From NCBI GenBank assembly GCA_963682025.1, contig OY821517.1, positions 340,005,644-340,069,643 of the forward strand: 64,000 nt of DNA, written 5' to 3'. The position numbers and the translations under genes are program-made. This document shows positions 23,391 through 33,304 of the stretch, piece by piece (positions within the stretch are counted from its first letter, which is position 1; each line of letters begins with the position of its first letter). This DNA comes from Cordilura impudica (lineage: Eukaryota; Arthropoda; Insecta; Diptera; Scathophagidae). The notes beneath the pieces are model-generated. The model saw only the letters and a program-made list of their open reading frames with translations. It had not been told where the DNA came from and searched no databases.

Positions 23391-24670
23391 TTCTTAATGA
23401 TAGACAGTATGGCTTCCGTAGAAATCGTTTCACGGGAGACCTGTTAGCTCTACTTTCTGAGCGCTGGAGTCGATCCATTCGCAATTTTGGCGAAAGTAAA
23501 GTGGTTGCTCTGGATATCTCTAAGGCATTCGACCGTGTATGGCACGGTGCATTGATATCAAAGCTTATTGCATTTGGGGTCGGTAATGACTTCTCTCGAT
23601 TTATATCGAGTTTTCTCAGAGACCGAACAATACATGTTGTTATTGATGGGGTCTCATCTAATGAGTTTCAGCTTAATTCAGGGGTACCCCAAGGTTCCGT
23701 TCTTTCTCCTTCTCTTTTCCTTATCTTTCTGAACGACCTTCTTGGCCAAACTTTTAACTCTATATTCTCTTTCGCAGATGACAGCAGCATTTGTCATTCA
23801 TTTTCCTTTAATTGTAGGCCAAGCCTCTTGGAGGTTGGGGGCAAAAGGCGGACAATGAATGACACACTCAATCAAGACCTCTTAACAATCTCCGAGTGGG
23901 GTAAGGCGAATAGGGTTGATTTTAATGCGCTGAAGACAGAATGTTGTATGTTGACCCATAGGGCCATGGAATCAACTATGTCATCTGTATATATGGGTGG
24001 TATAGGTATTGAGGAATCGGATACTCTTGATGTTCTGGGCATGAGAATTCAATGTGATGTTCGTTGGAACGAACATGTTTTTCAAGTGTCGAAAGAAGCA
24101 TTCAAGTGTCTTGGTTTTCTAAAACGGTGTAGAAATTACTTCACTCCTTCTGATCTCCTTAAAATCTATACCACTTACATCCGACCGAAAATGGAATACA
24201 ACTCCCATATATGGGCAGGGGCTTCGAAGTCTATTTTGGAGCTACTGGACCGTGTGCAAAGGAGGGCGTTGGCGCTCATCAATGACAGTAGGTTATCCAA
24301 TTCTATTGATTCATTGGAACACCGTCGGAATGTGGGTTGTGTAGCACTGTTCTATAGATATTACCATGGGAAATGTTCTTCTGAGATTAGCGAACTTATT
24401 CCAAGTGCCCGAGTTTCGGTTCGCTCTACCCGCTTCTCTAGTAGATCACATCCGTTTGTAGTCTATTGTCCAGTTGACCGCACAGCGCATTACAGAGAGA
24501 ATTCGTTTATCAATCGAACTAGCCGTATGTGGAATAAACTCCCCGCAGAGGTCCTTACTGACAGTTATAATCTAATAAAATTTAAGTCAAATATCCATAA
24601 ACACTACTCCCTCTCTCCTCCTTCCCATAACCTATTTTCCTTAAATCAACACAATGCACTGCATTTGTAG
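23330..24670 (+). CDS. LINE-D reverse transcriptase (open 446-codon frame)
   Basis: Polymerase of a LINE, intact as an open frame, though the endonuclease and the first part of RT are missing. Visible blocks: VALDISKAFDRVWHGALI (first catalytic Asp; about residues 60-77), NSGVPQGSVLSPSLFLIFLN (about 117-136), the FADD active site at 23,771-23,782, and a C-terminal domain with FINRTSRMWNKLPAEVL, typical of LINE ORF2 tails. The ATG at 23,330 lies upstream of the element boundary in flanking relic sequence, so roughly the first 20 residues are probably not part of the original protein and no native start is present. It is the best preserved LINE frame in the window and probably a recent insertion. 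Clade could be CR1/Jockey-like; unresolved. Confidence 0.75.
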   Translation: MLCPICKKTQKNFGNLEANSLLNDRQYGFRRNRFTGDLLALLSERWSRSIRNFGESKVVALDISKAFDRVWHGALISKLIAFGVGNDFSRFISSFLRDRTIHVVIDGVSSNEFQLNSGVPQGSVLSPSLFLIFLNDLLGQTFNSIFSFADDSSICHSFSFNCRPSLLEVGGKRRTMNDTLNQDLLTISEWGKANRVDFNALKTECCMLTHRAMESTMSSVYMGGIGIEESDTLDVLGMRIQCDVRWNEHVFQVSKEAFKCLGFLKRCRNYFTPSDLLKIYTTYIRPKMEYNSHIWAGASKSILELLDRVQRRALALINDSRLSNSIDSLEHRRNVGCVALFYRYYHGKCSSEISELIPSARVSVRSTRFSSRSHPFVVYCPVDRTAHYRENSFINRTSRMWNKLPAEVLTDSYNLIKFKSNIHKHYSLSPPSHNLFSLNQHNALHL

Positions 24671-24711
24671 GGGGCATCCCCTGAGTGTTGGTCAACAAAA
24701 AAAAAAAATTT
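23385..24711 (+). mobile_element. LINE-D, 5'-truncated non-LTR retrotransposon with poly(A)
   Basis: Starts abruptly in reverse-transcriptase sequence (LLNDRQYGFRRNRFTGDLL) at about 23,385. It continues through the RT and C-terminal domain to a TAG at 24,668-24,670, then a ~28-base 3' UTR and an A-tract at about 24,699-24,711. 5' truncation plus a 3' poly(A) is the classic outcome of target-primed reverse transcription. It sits between the two pieces of the Transib-like relic. I could not identify a convincing target-site duplication by eye. Confidence 0.75.
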
Positions 24712-24782
24712 GAATGATTCTACACATGAGGACAGCAATTAATAGTACGGAATCTCACCATTAAGGATAAGGTGTATGAAGT

Positions 24783-25332
24783 TTTTTTCTAAAATTCGTA
24801 TCTACCCTTCCACAAAAGGAGGAACACTTTGATGTAAATAGCTTAGATAAGGATGAGCAAAAGATCAGAAAGAACCGAATAGAGTATGCGTTTTTCAACG
24901 AAGTTGGACTTAAAGTAAACTACCCCAGGTGCGGAAACGGGAACTCAAATGATGGAAATTTTTTGAAAATAATGAGTAACTGGAATTAACAATCAAATCA
25001 TTAAGAGATTGGGAACGATCTTGAATGTTTGAAACTGCAAAGAAAAGGTTAATTCTACAAAATATGGAGAATATGAAATGTATCCCCTGAAGGAATTGAC
25101 CCCGACAGTCCATAAAATATTGGCACATGGCAAAGATATAATTGCATATCAGTCTTTAAAAATTGGAGAGCTTTCCAAAGAAGGTCAGGAGTCCCTCAAC
25201 ATATTTTATAAAAAACTATAGATGCTCGAACACGTTCATCAAGCATCAAGGAGAGTCAATATGAGGACCTCTTCAACATGTTGGCAGCATCTTCCGATCC
25301 ACTTATTTCATCTCTGAGTTATCAAAACGAAA
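24783..25332 (+). pseudogene. Transib/RAG1-type transposase, C-terminal fragment
   Basis: The family cuts DNA at CAC-type ends and is the source of vertebrate RAG1. A frame at 24,800-24,960 reads EEHFDVNSLDKDEQKIRKN, then VGLKVNYPRCGNGNSNDGN. Frameshifted pieces follow (FFENN near 24,957; KEKVNSTKYGEYEMYPL near 25,038). The key block at 25,105-25,215 reads TVHKILAHGKDII and IGELSKEGQESLN. RAG1 has HKTLAHVPEII and IGAWASEGNESGN at the matching place, so the GAG codon at 25,189-25,191 sits where the catalytic Glu lies. The end reads YEDLFNMLAASSDPLISSL. The middle part, with the two catalytic Asp residues, is missing. Stops and frameshifts show it is dead. Terminal CACWRTG-type repeats were not found. 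Confidence 0.65.
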
Positions 25333-25860
25333 GAATTTTTGTTGAGCATAAATCGATCGTATGACAATGCGGCTTTCTGTATTGGGTTGGGCCCCACAGT
25401 TGCTTAGCAGGCAAGCTTATCATTCGATTTAGACAGCCCAGCATACAACACGATAGCCCAAAATGCATCGAACTCTTTTAGAGTGAATGTTTTCCATTCC
25501 TTTTTCTTCGTAGGATTTGCTGAATTCTAACCATGTTACTTTCCTGGCTTTGCGATTGGTTTCCCATATGATAACATATGTATATACACCATACCGTGAT
25601 TAACGTGCGGAATATGGCATAGGGATCATATCTGTCTTTTACTGACCCTGGTTTCCTTCTTATAAAGTCGACCACGTTATAAGCTCGAATGCGGGTAATC
25701 GGTGGTGTAACTTTCATGCCATTTTTAGATGTAAAATAGGAACAATTTCTGATTCATCTTCGCCGTTTTCATTTAGCTCCTCAATGATTTCCATATGCGG
25801 TTCATATAAATTTTAAGGGTAGACAAGATCTATCAAATCTTGTTTTGGCATACAAATGGT
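25310..25860 (-). pseudogene. piggyBac-type transposase, N-terminal fragment (second lineage)
   Basis: On the complement, going from about 25,800 to 25,310, the pieces read HMEIIEELNENGEDESEIVP (acidic N-terminus), TRIRAYNVVDFIRRKPG, YDPYAIFRTLI, KTFTLKEFDAFWAIVLYAGL, SKSNDKL, ALSYDRFML and, one frame over, KFFRFDN. That order (acidic leader, basic TRxRAxN...G, DPYxIFRxxI, FxAFxAIxLYAGLxxSND, RF, hRFD) is the N-terminal half layout of piggyBac transposases. There are frame breaks near 25,590, a stop near 25,410 and a slip in the A-run at about 25,336. The catalytic half is absent because the fragment ends against the Transib relic. It differs in sequence from the element at 56-59 kb. Confidence 0.6.
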
Positions 25861-26352
25861 CTCGTATCTTTAATTCCTGCAGCAGCTATTTCTTATACGG
25901 GTATAGGCACGATCTCTGAGCAAAATTGTCCACGTAGTGGACGGACAGAGCTCTAGTCCCCCGCATTGTAACGAAAGAGCTCACGCAAAGCCCCGAGGCT
26001 CTCACTATTACAGTACAGTATATGACATTTATTATTTGCCTTTACATGGGGGGTGCCAGGCACCTTTTTCCGATCTCGCCCATTTTGCATGACTACTCGC
26101 GTTAATAAAAGATGACATAAAACAAATTGACAAAACTGTCTCTGTCATAGTACTCGAGATATATCATATTGACTAATTACTTTGTACGGGACGTACTGAT
26201 GTGATGCTTCTTGCTGATTTTCCAGTTCGAGTGTGTAGGTATTGCAACGATGCAGTAATGTTGAATTCTCAACACAAACTTCTTTGTTGCAAGTAAGGCA
26301 CTACGCTGGCGTCCGTTATCCATACGAAACAACTGGTATGACAGCCGATTTG
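25861..26352. other. Mostly unassigned sequence left of the assembly gap
   Basis: No clear gene. On the complement of about 26,220-26,330 a cysteine-bearing stretch reads CLTCNKEVCVENSTLLHRC, preceded by an in-frame stop. It could be the C-terminal zinc-finger end of another piggyBac-type transposase, but it is too short to be sure. The rest shows nothing recognisable. Confidence 0.3.
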
Positions 26353-26552
26353 NNNNNNNNNNNNNNNNNNNNNNNNNNNNNNNNNNNNNNNNNNNNNNNN
26401 NNNNNNNNNNNNNNNNNNNNNNNNNNNNNNNNNNNNNNNNNNNNNNNNNNNNNNNNNNNNNNNNNNNNNNNNNNNNNNNNNNNNNNNNNNNNNNNNNNNN
26501 NNNNNNNNNNNNNNNNNNNNNNNNNNNNNNNNNNNNNNNNNNNNNNNNNNNN
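26353..26552. other. Assembly gap (200 N)
   Basis: Exactly 200 undetermined bases, probably a placeholder length. Frames drawn across it are meaningless. Confidence 0.99.
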
Positions 26553-26669
26553 AAAAAACCTGAGACCCTCAGAATATCTATCAACTACTGAGTCCTCCTG
26601 TAGATTGTTGTTAAATTCTATACCATCGATTCAATTTTTTATATCTGGCAAACTGGAGGCATGATGAAG

Positions 26670-27636
26670 CAATTCTCACTTAAGCTCGTCTGCATGGTAG
26701 GACTGGTATAGGTTTCTATGATGAGGACCGTTCCAATGGCATACACCTACGCATTCCGGACCACAACTCTGTCTTTCAGGCCGAAGTGGTCGCAATAACG
26801 GAATGCATAAGATCTATTGACGTACGGGCAATCCCAAGCCCCGGAGACGTGAAAATATTTTCTGACAGTCTAGCGGCTATCAGGGCGATATCCTCGGACA
26901 AAACTAGATCAAGGACTGTCCTCAGATGTAAGGAAGAAATTGCAAACTTCACTACAAGAGGCAGACTTGAAATCATTTGGATCCCAGGACACAGTGGTAT
27001 AATGGGAAACGAGATTGCAGATGAACTGGCCAGGAAGGGTTCTTTCCTGGAGGGTGTCAATTTGGAAAACCCAATACCTTTCCAGGCTCTCAAATTGAAA
27101 CTATCGGAGTGGGCAACTAATTCACATACTTCAATTTGAGAGGAAACTGACGTGGGTAAGGCTACGAAGATACTATGGGGTTCCCCAAACACTTCGAAGA
27201 CTAAGGAAATCCTTAGTCTAAATAGAAAGGAACTGAGTAGGATTATTGGCATCCTCACTGGATACTCTGAACTGAGGGCTCATCTATACCGTATAGGAAG
27301 GGCAGAATCGGCCACATGCAGAGCTTGTGGAGAGGATGACGAGACCCTAGAACACTACCTTTGTTACTGTCCTGCATTTGCCGGAACAAGGGTCAGAAAT
27401 TTATCCAACGAAATCATACCAGGCCTAGCGGCTCTTAGGGGGATATGCTGGAAAGCACCCAGGAGATTTGCTATCGAGACCGAACGCCTAAGTTAAATAA
27501 GGAGTAGATTAACGGATGAGCACGAGGATGTAGAGCGCACAACAAGCCGACTTTCTGGCTTAAGAGTATATCCGGGTAAAACGGATATGAGCTATGTGTA
27601 TACATGGCTCCTCTTTTTCAACCTAACCTAACCTAA
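26670..27636 (+). mobile_element. LINE-A copy 2 (5'-truncated, RNase H end)
   Basis: Second copy of the element at 17,770-18,836. It holds most of the RNase H domain, the cysteine motif, a 3' UTR ('gagcgcacaacaagccga...') and the same terminal tract AACCTAACCTAACCTAA at 27,620-27,636. It starts at about 26,670 with SSAW/HGRTGIGFYDEDR sequence, so slightly less of the 5' part is kept than in copy 1. Its 3' end faces the 3' end of LINE-C about 50 bp away. Confidence 0.8.
26700..27496 (+). pseudogene. LINE-A RNase H / cysteine-motif ORF, one stop codon
   Basis: Same protein region as in LINE-A copy 1 but better preserved: FQAEVVAITECIRSI (catalytic Glu), FSDSLAAIRAI (catalytic Asp), IIWIPGHSGIMGNEIADELA, then SEWATNSHTSI. 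A TGA at 27,137-27,139 replaces the TGG (Trp) found in copy 1. The same frame then continues through CRACGEDDETLEHYLCYCPAF (an intact C-x2-C...H...C knuckle-like motif, at about 27,318-27,380) to a TAA at 27,494-27,496. A single point stop makes this a young pseudogene relative to copy 1. The upstream catalytic Asp segment is truncated. Confidence 0.8.
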
Positions 27637-27687
27637 GCTCGTTGATTTTGTTCATCGCAACAGCGAATGTGTGAAGTTTTCTCTACC

Positions 27688-29480
27688 TAGGTTATGTTAG
27701 GTTAGGTAAATGGGTTGCCCGCCCGAAGGCAAGTACAGTCGGAGGCCATATGGCACATTGTGATACAATTTAGAAAATATTGGAAGGTATAAATAGGAAA
27801 AGAGATTATAAGACTACAGATAGATAACGTAAGGAGCATGGAAAGGAAACAAAAGTGAAAAAGAGCTCATTCGCTCGCTATGCGCCTCTCATTAACCACC
27901 TAGATTCCCTCAAGCAGTCCTCAAGGTAGCCAAGTGGAACATCTACAACATAGCCCAGGTTACCGAGGAATATTTGTCCTAGATATATAAGGTACCGCTC
28001 CTTCAGTCCTGGACATTCACACAGTAAATGTCGCAGTGACTCCTCCTCGTCCACGTCCATACAACTCCTACAGAAGTCAGCTCTCGGGACACCTATACAT
28101 TCCGCCATCTGCCCTATTATACAGTGTCCAGTATGTACTTCTAATTGTCCCTTTACCAAAACCAAGGAGTGCTTTTGTTTTCCTTGGATTAGGCAAGGGC
28201 CATAGGATCTGGGATATTCTGCAAGAGCCCAGTATTGACCACCTTGTGCTTAATTCAAGATCAGCTGTCTCTTCAATAAAATTCGACAGCTCAGAAAGGG
28301 GGATTCTAATATCAGTGTCCATCATGCCGCTCAAAGAATCTGACCCAACTATGTCCTGGAACCCATATCAGCCTCATGGTGTGTTACAGGATTTGGTCGC
28401 GGTACCTGATACATTCCCCCACACATTTCTATCTAACGGTCCTCGATTTAAGAACTTTGAAAGCAGCATGACCGTCCACGAAAATATTAATGGTCGTTGG
28501 ATCCATATCCCGCTCCAGAATTATTTTCGTTGCTTTGATAATTGCCTGAATCTCGACCTGAAAAACGCCACGTTTGTCAGGGATTCTCCAATATACCTGA
28601 ATGCCAAATAGACTCAGTGTATACCCCTGACTCTATACCCGCTTCCATCTTCGAACCCTCAATATACACTGAGCTCTGCCTATGTAGTCTGCGGTCCAGT
28701 CTTCCCTTATCGGTATGTGGAACGTAAAATTAACCCCAAAGTTCATCACCGGCGACATATAATCGGTTTCCAGATCAATTTGTGTCCCGCCCACTGTCCG
28801 TGGAATTGTGCCGTCTCCCTAAGAGCTTTGTTCCAGCTTAAGCGGAGAGCCACTTTCGGTGCCGTACTCTTGATGAAAATATCAGTAGACATGATGTCCA
28901 GCATTACCTACAGTCCCGCCTGTGTTGCCGATCTAATGGCTCCGTTGGAGCCCAGATAGGGGAATCTCTCTGCCTTAATGAGAATAGAAACTACGGCCCG
29001 TACGTTCACAGCTTTCCTTCACACTAGATTACCATATGTCAAAATAGGTATTATTATCACGTAATACATTCAGTGGATGTCTTGCAGTTTAGGACCCCAT
29101 ACTCCTGCAGATGTAGAAGGTACGTCTTCCAAATTCTTTCCTCTACGTTACTCGACCAAGTGAGTTTAGAGTAGAGAATAACACCCAAATACTTCGCCTC
29201 CATTGATAGTACCAGAGTCTTCCCGTCCAGTCTTGGAGCATTGAACTCAAGTATCTTTGCCTTTCTATTAAAGAGAACCGACTCGCTTTTAGAGGGGCTG
29301 ACCTCCAGACCGTTTTCCCGTGCTCATTTCGACCCCTTAAGGTCACTGATCGTTGATAGCAATCCACCCCTGGCCAGAAGCACAACGTCATCAGCATAGG
29401 TGACCACTTTGGTGCCCGTTCTTTCGAAAATATTTACCGTCATCTATATTAGCAAGTCGTGAAGTTCTGGCACCAACCTC
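27688..29480 (-). mobile_element. LINE-C, RNase H-bearing non-LTR retrotransposon, 5'-truncated
   Basis: On the complement, from about 29,480 downward: RT palm with TYADDVVLLARGG (YADD at 29,387-29,398), RT thumb, RNase H (28,330-28,640), cysteine motif (FCRSCMDVDEEESLRHLLC near 28,020-28,085), 3' UTR and a terminal tract CCTAACCTAACATAACCTA (plus-strand 27,688-27,706). Its protein differs from LINE-A in the alignable RNase H and cysteine parts, so it is a separate family with the same type of terminal tract. The RT N-terminal part and endonuclease are missing. Confidence 0.75.
27878..29450 (-). pseudogene. LINE-C RT-RNase H ORF fragment, multiply frameshifted
   Basis: Reading downward: GTKVVTYADDVVLLARGG, then SPSKSESVLFNRKAKILEFN and KYLGVILYSKLTW, all RT palm/thumb. 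After several breaks follow FQVEIQAIIKATK (RNase H Glu block), INIFVDGHAAFKVL (Asp block, with His in place of the usual Ser/Gln) and LIWVPGHSW. The final segment, 27,878-28,165, keeps a C-x2-C...H...C motif and ends at GYLEDCLRESRWLMRGA. These pieces alternate between frames, so the gene is dead. Product would be the element's reverse transcriptase/RNase H. Confidence 0.7.
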
Positions 29481-30594
29481 GTATACAAGGTTTTCTGTTT
29501 TTTATTACCCGTTGAAATGAACTTGAGATAAAGAAGACATAAACAAATTATTTATAAATTTATTACAATTTCTTACAAGACATTAACTTAGTGCGTGCTT
29601 CTATTTTCCATATTTAACAGAAGTTTAAATGTAATTTTCAGTAAAATTTATTTATTTCTTATTTTATTTTTCTTATATTGCTTTCGACAGAAGTTTGTTT
29701 CGTATTTTCTTCTTTTGCAGTCCACTTAAGAAAACTGAAAGTTATTTGTGTGTAAAAGAATTATTATAGTTTTAAGCTTTTGATGAGTTTTTTCCTTAAA
29801 CTTTATTTTTTTTTTTTTTCAACTGACCGAAACAAATTGCCCTTTCGCCATAGTGTATAGGAAAAAAAAAGGAGATTATACCTGATATGACAAAAATATG
29901 TTTTATGTTAATGAATTATTAGATGTCAGTTGCATTAAACATTCAATTATAAGCAAATAGATGATGGCCTACTTTTAGTTGTGTTTTAATTAACCAATTA
30001 CTGCATACTTTTAGGCATTTTATGAATGTGCGTTTATGTTTGAATACTTCTGCAGGTACTGTTCTATATTGTGGTCATGGAATTAATTTTTTTGCTAAAA
30101 CTCGTATGCATGGTAAACAATAATTTTCGGAAATAAGCGTACAAAAGCTTAAGAGCTTATGGCTCCACCAAAAAAACCGAATAGATATTGTTAGAACTTT
30201 GCCAATCCGCTTATCGAAGGCAAACGTGGCTGATTTTTTCCATTTGATTTTTTAATAACTTTAAGATACAATTTTCTAATCACATTTGTAGGATTTTTTT
30301 TTGTATATTGGATATGCTTTTTTGGAGCAAACGAAGCTAGCCAGGCAGTTGTTAAGTCAACAGAAAGCTTTTTTTATTTACTTCCAAACGTGTGGATCAA
30401 GTTATCAAAAAAAAAAAAATACACAACTCATCATTACAAGTCAATCGGTATGATCTTTGGTGAAAAACTAACTTAGATTTATTTTTTTTAACTATTGACT
30501 ATGTGCCTGTGCAAAGTGGTCGAATGCGATAGACTCCTTTATTTCTTAATTTAATTACTAAGAATTTAATATAGAGATATGTGAGCCCTTGTGA
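29481..30594. other. Non-coding A+T-rich spacer
   Basis: Lies between LINE-C and the right satellite A block. No coding or structured feature recognised. Confidence 0.5.
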
Positions 30595-33304
30595 TTGTAG
30601 GAATATATTTACTAAGAAAGTACTCTTTCTTAAAAAGTAACTTTTATGAAAAAAGTACCCTTTTTTAATAAATAACTTTTTTTTTAAATACCTCATTAAA
30701 AAGTGCCTTTCCTAAAAAAGAACATCTTGTTAACAAAGTACCATTTGTTAAAAAGAGCATTTCCGTAAATAGTACTTTTTCTTAATAAAAAGAAATTTTA
30801 ATTTTTTTTAAATAAAGTACCTTTAAAAAAAATATATATATATAAATTTTAAAAAAAGTACATTTCCTTAAAAAAGTATATTTTCTTAAGGACGAAGGCC
30901 TCTCCAGCCATTAACTTGTAAGTTTATTTACTATTAATAAATAAAAATAAATAAAGAAGTATACTTTCTTCGTAAGTATTTTTTCTTAAAAAAGTACCTT
31001 ATTAAAAAAGTACATCTTCTAAAGCTGTATCTTCGCAAACAAGTACCATTTTTGAAAATTACCGTTGCTGAATAAGGTACTATTTTTAAGAAAGTACATT
31101 TTCTTAAAAAAGTAACATTTCTCAAAAACTTACCTTTTCTTAAATAGCTCCTTTTCTTAGAAGTACCTTTTAAAAGAAATACCTTTCAAAAAATACCTTT
31201 TAAAAAGTACCTTTTAAGAAAATACCTTTGAAAACGAACCTTTGAATAAAGTAGCTTTTTCAAAAATATTTTTTTAAAGATAGAAATACAAAATACATTT
31301 TCCTAAAAAAGTACATTTTCTCACACAATTACTTTTTATTGAGAAGTACTTCTTCATAAAATGTGGGTTCAAAAAAGCGTTAATTTAAAAAAGTAACTAT
31401 TAACTTAAGTACCTTGTAAACAGTTATTAAAAAAGTATATTTTAAAGAGTTCCTTTAGGAGCAAAGGGCCTTTAAAAAAATAACTTTTGAAAAAGTCATT
31501 TTTTAAAACAGTACTTTTTCAAAAAATATAATTTTTGGAAAAAGTACCTTTTTGAAAAAACCACATATTTGAAAAAAGATTCCTTAAAAACAATTTTAAA
31601 ATATATTTCCTTAAAAAAGTACATTTTATTAAATAAGTAAATTTTCACAATAAAGGTACTTTTCTTTAAAAAGTACATTTTCTTAAAAAAAATTACATTT
31701 TCAAAAAAATTTTTTTTCAAAAAATGTACTCTTTGTCAGAAAATACCTTTATAAAAAATGTACCATTCGTATAAAACTACCTTGTGTAAACAAATTATAT
31801 TTTGTAAAATACTTTTTGTAAAAAAATTATCTATTGTAAAAAGCACATTTTCTCAAAAAAGTGCCTTTTCTAAATAAGCAAATATTTTAAAAAAGTACAT
31901 ATACTTAAAATAGTATATTTTCTTCAAAAAGTACTGTTTCTTAAAAAACAACCTTTTTAAAAAAGCGCATCTTCTAAAAGTGCATCTACGCAAAAAAGTA
32001 CCATTATTGGAAAAAAATCTTTCCGAAAGGGTACTTTTTCTTAAAATTACCGTTGTTAAAGAACGTACCTTTTTCTCAAAAAAGTACATTTTCCTAAAAA
32101 AAGTACCTTTTCTTAAAAAAGCACATTTTCTTAAAAAGGTACCTGTTCTTAAAAAAGTACCTTTTCTTAAAAAAAGTTACATTTCTTAAAAATTTACATG
32201 TTCTTAAAAGGTACTTTTTCGCAGAAAAAAAGGTACTTTTTCTTAGAAAAGTACCTTTCTTAAAAAAGTACCTTTTACAAGAATACCATTTAAAAAGTAG
32301 GTTTTTAAAAAATATTTTTCTTAAGACAGAATAGCTACCTTTATATTCTTAAAAAATACCTTTTCCCAAAAAGTACATTTTCTTAAAAAATTACTTTTTA
32401 TTGAAAAGTACTTCTTATTAAAAATTGGTTTCAAAAACAGTTATTTTTAAAAAGACTTCATTTAAAAAAGTAATTTTTAACTAAAGTGCCTTTTAACTAA
32501 AGTACCTTTTAAGCAACACTTTTTTAAAAAAGTATCTTTTGAAGAGTACCTTTATGAGTAAAGGGCTTTTAAAAAATACCTTTTGAAAAAGTACATTTTT
32601 GGAAACAGCACTTTTTTAAAATAAATAATTTTTTTAAAAATACTTGCTTGAAAAAATGACATTTTTGAAAAAAGTACATATTTGAAATAATTATATAATA
32701 AAATATTTTTTAAAAGCAAACATTTCTGAATAAAGTACATTTTCACAAAAAGATACTCTTCTTTAAAAAGTACGTTTTCTTAAATAAGGGACATTTCTTG
32801 CAAAAATGCACCTTTTGTCAAAATATACCTGTTGTAAAACAGAACCTTTTGTAAAAAACTACTTTGTGTAAAAAAGTACTTTGTGTAAAATAATATATAT
32901 TGTAAAAGTGAATTTTGTAAAGCTACTTTACCCTCTTGGTAAAAAGTACATTTGGAAAAAATATATTTCCTTAAAAAAGAACTTTTAATAAACAAGTACA
33001 TACCTTTAGTAAGGCAGAAAAAGTCTTTCTCAAGAAAAAATACTTTTTTGCATGAGGTTCTTTTCTACAAAAAGTTATTTTTTAAAAAAATATCTTTTCT
33101 TAAAAAGTTAATGTTTCTTAGAAAAGTTTTTTTTTAAGTAACTTTTTAGTAACTTTGTATAAAAGTGCCCTTTGTAAAAAAGTACCTTTTGTAAAAAATG
33201 CGTTTTGTAAAAAATTCTCCTTCGTAAAAGATTTATCTTTTGGTAGAAGAAATACTTTTTGAAAAAAAATACATATTGTAGAAAAGTCCAACTTATAAAC
33301 AAAA

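Noticed and set aside
26177..26664. Frames spanning the N gap
   Set aside because: Length is created by undetermined bases.
26776..27258. 160-codon minus-strand frame
   Set aside because: Antisense shadow of the LINE-A RNase H frame; the plus strand has the catalytic motifs.
28036..28611. 191-codon plus-strand frame
   Set aside because: Antisense shadow of LINE-C; the minus strand carries the RNase H and cysteine motifs.
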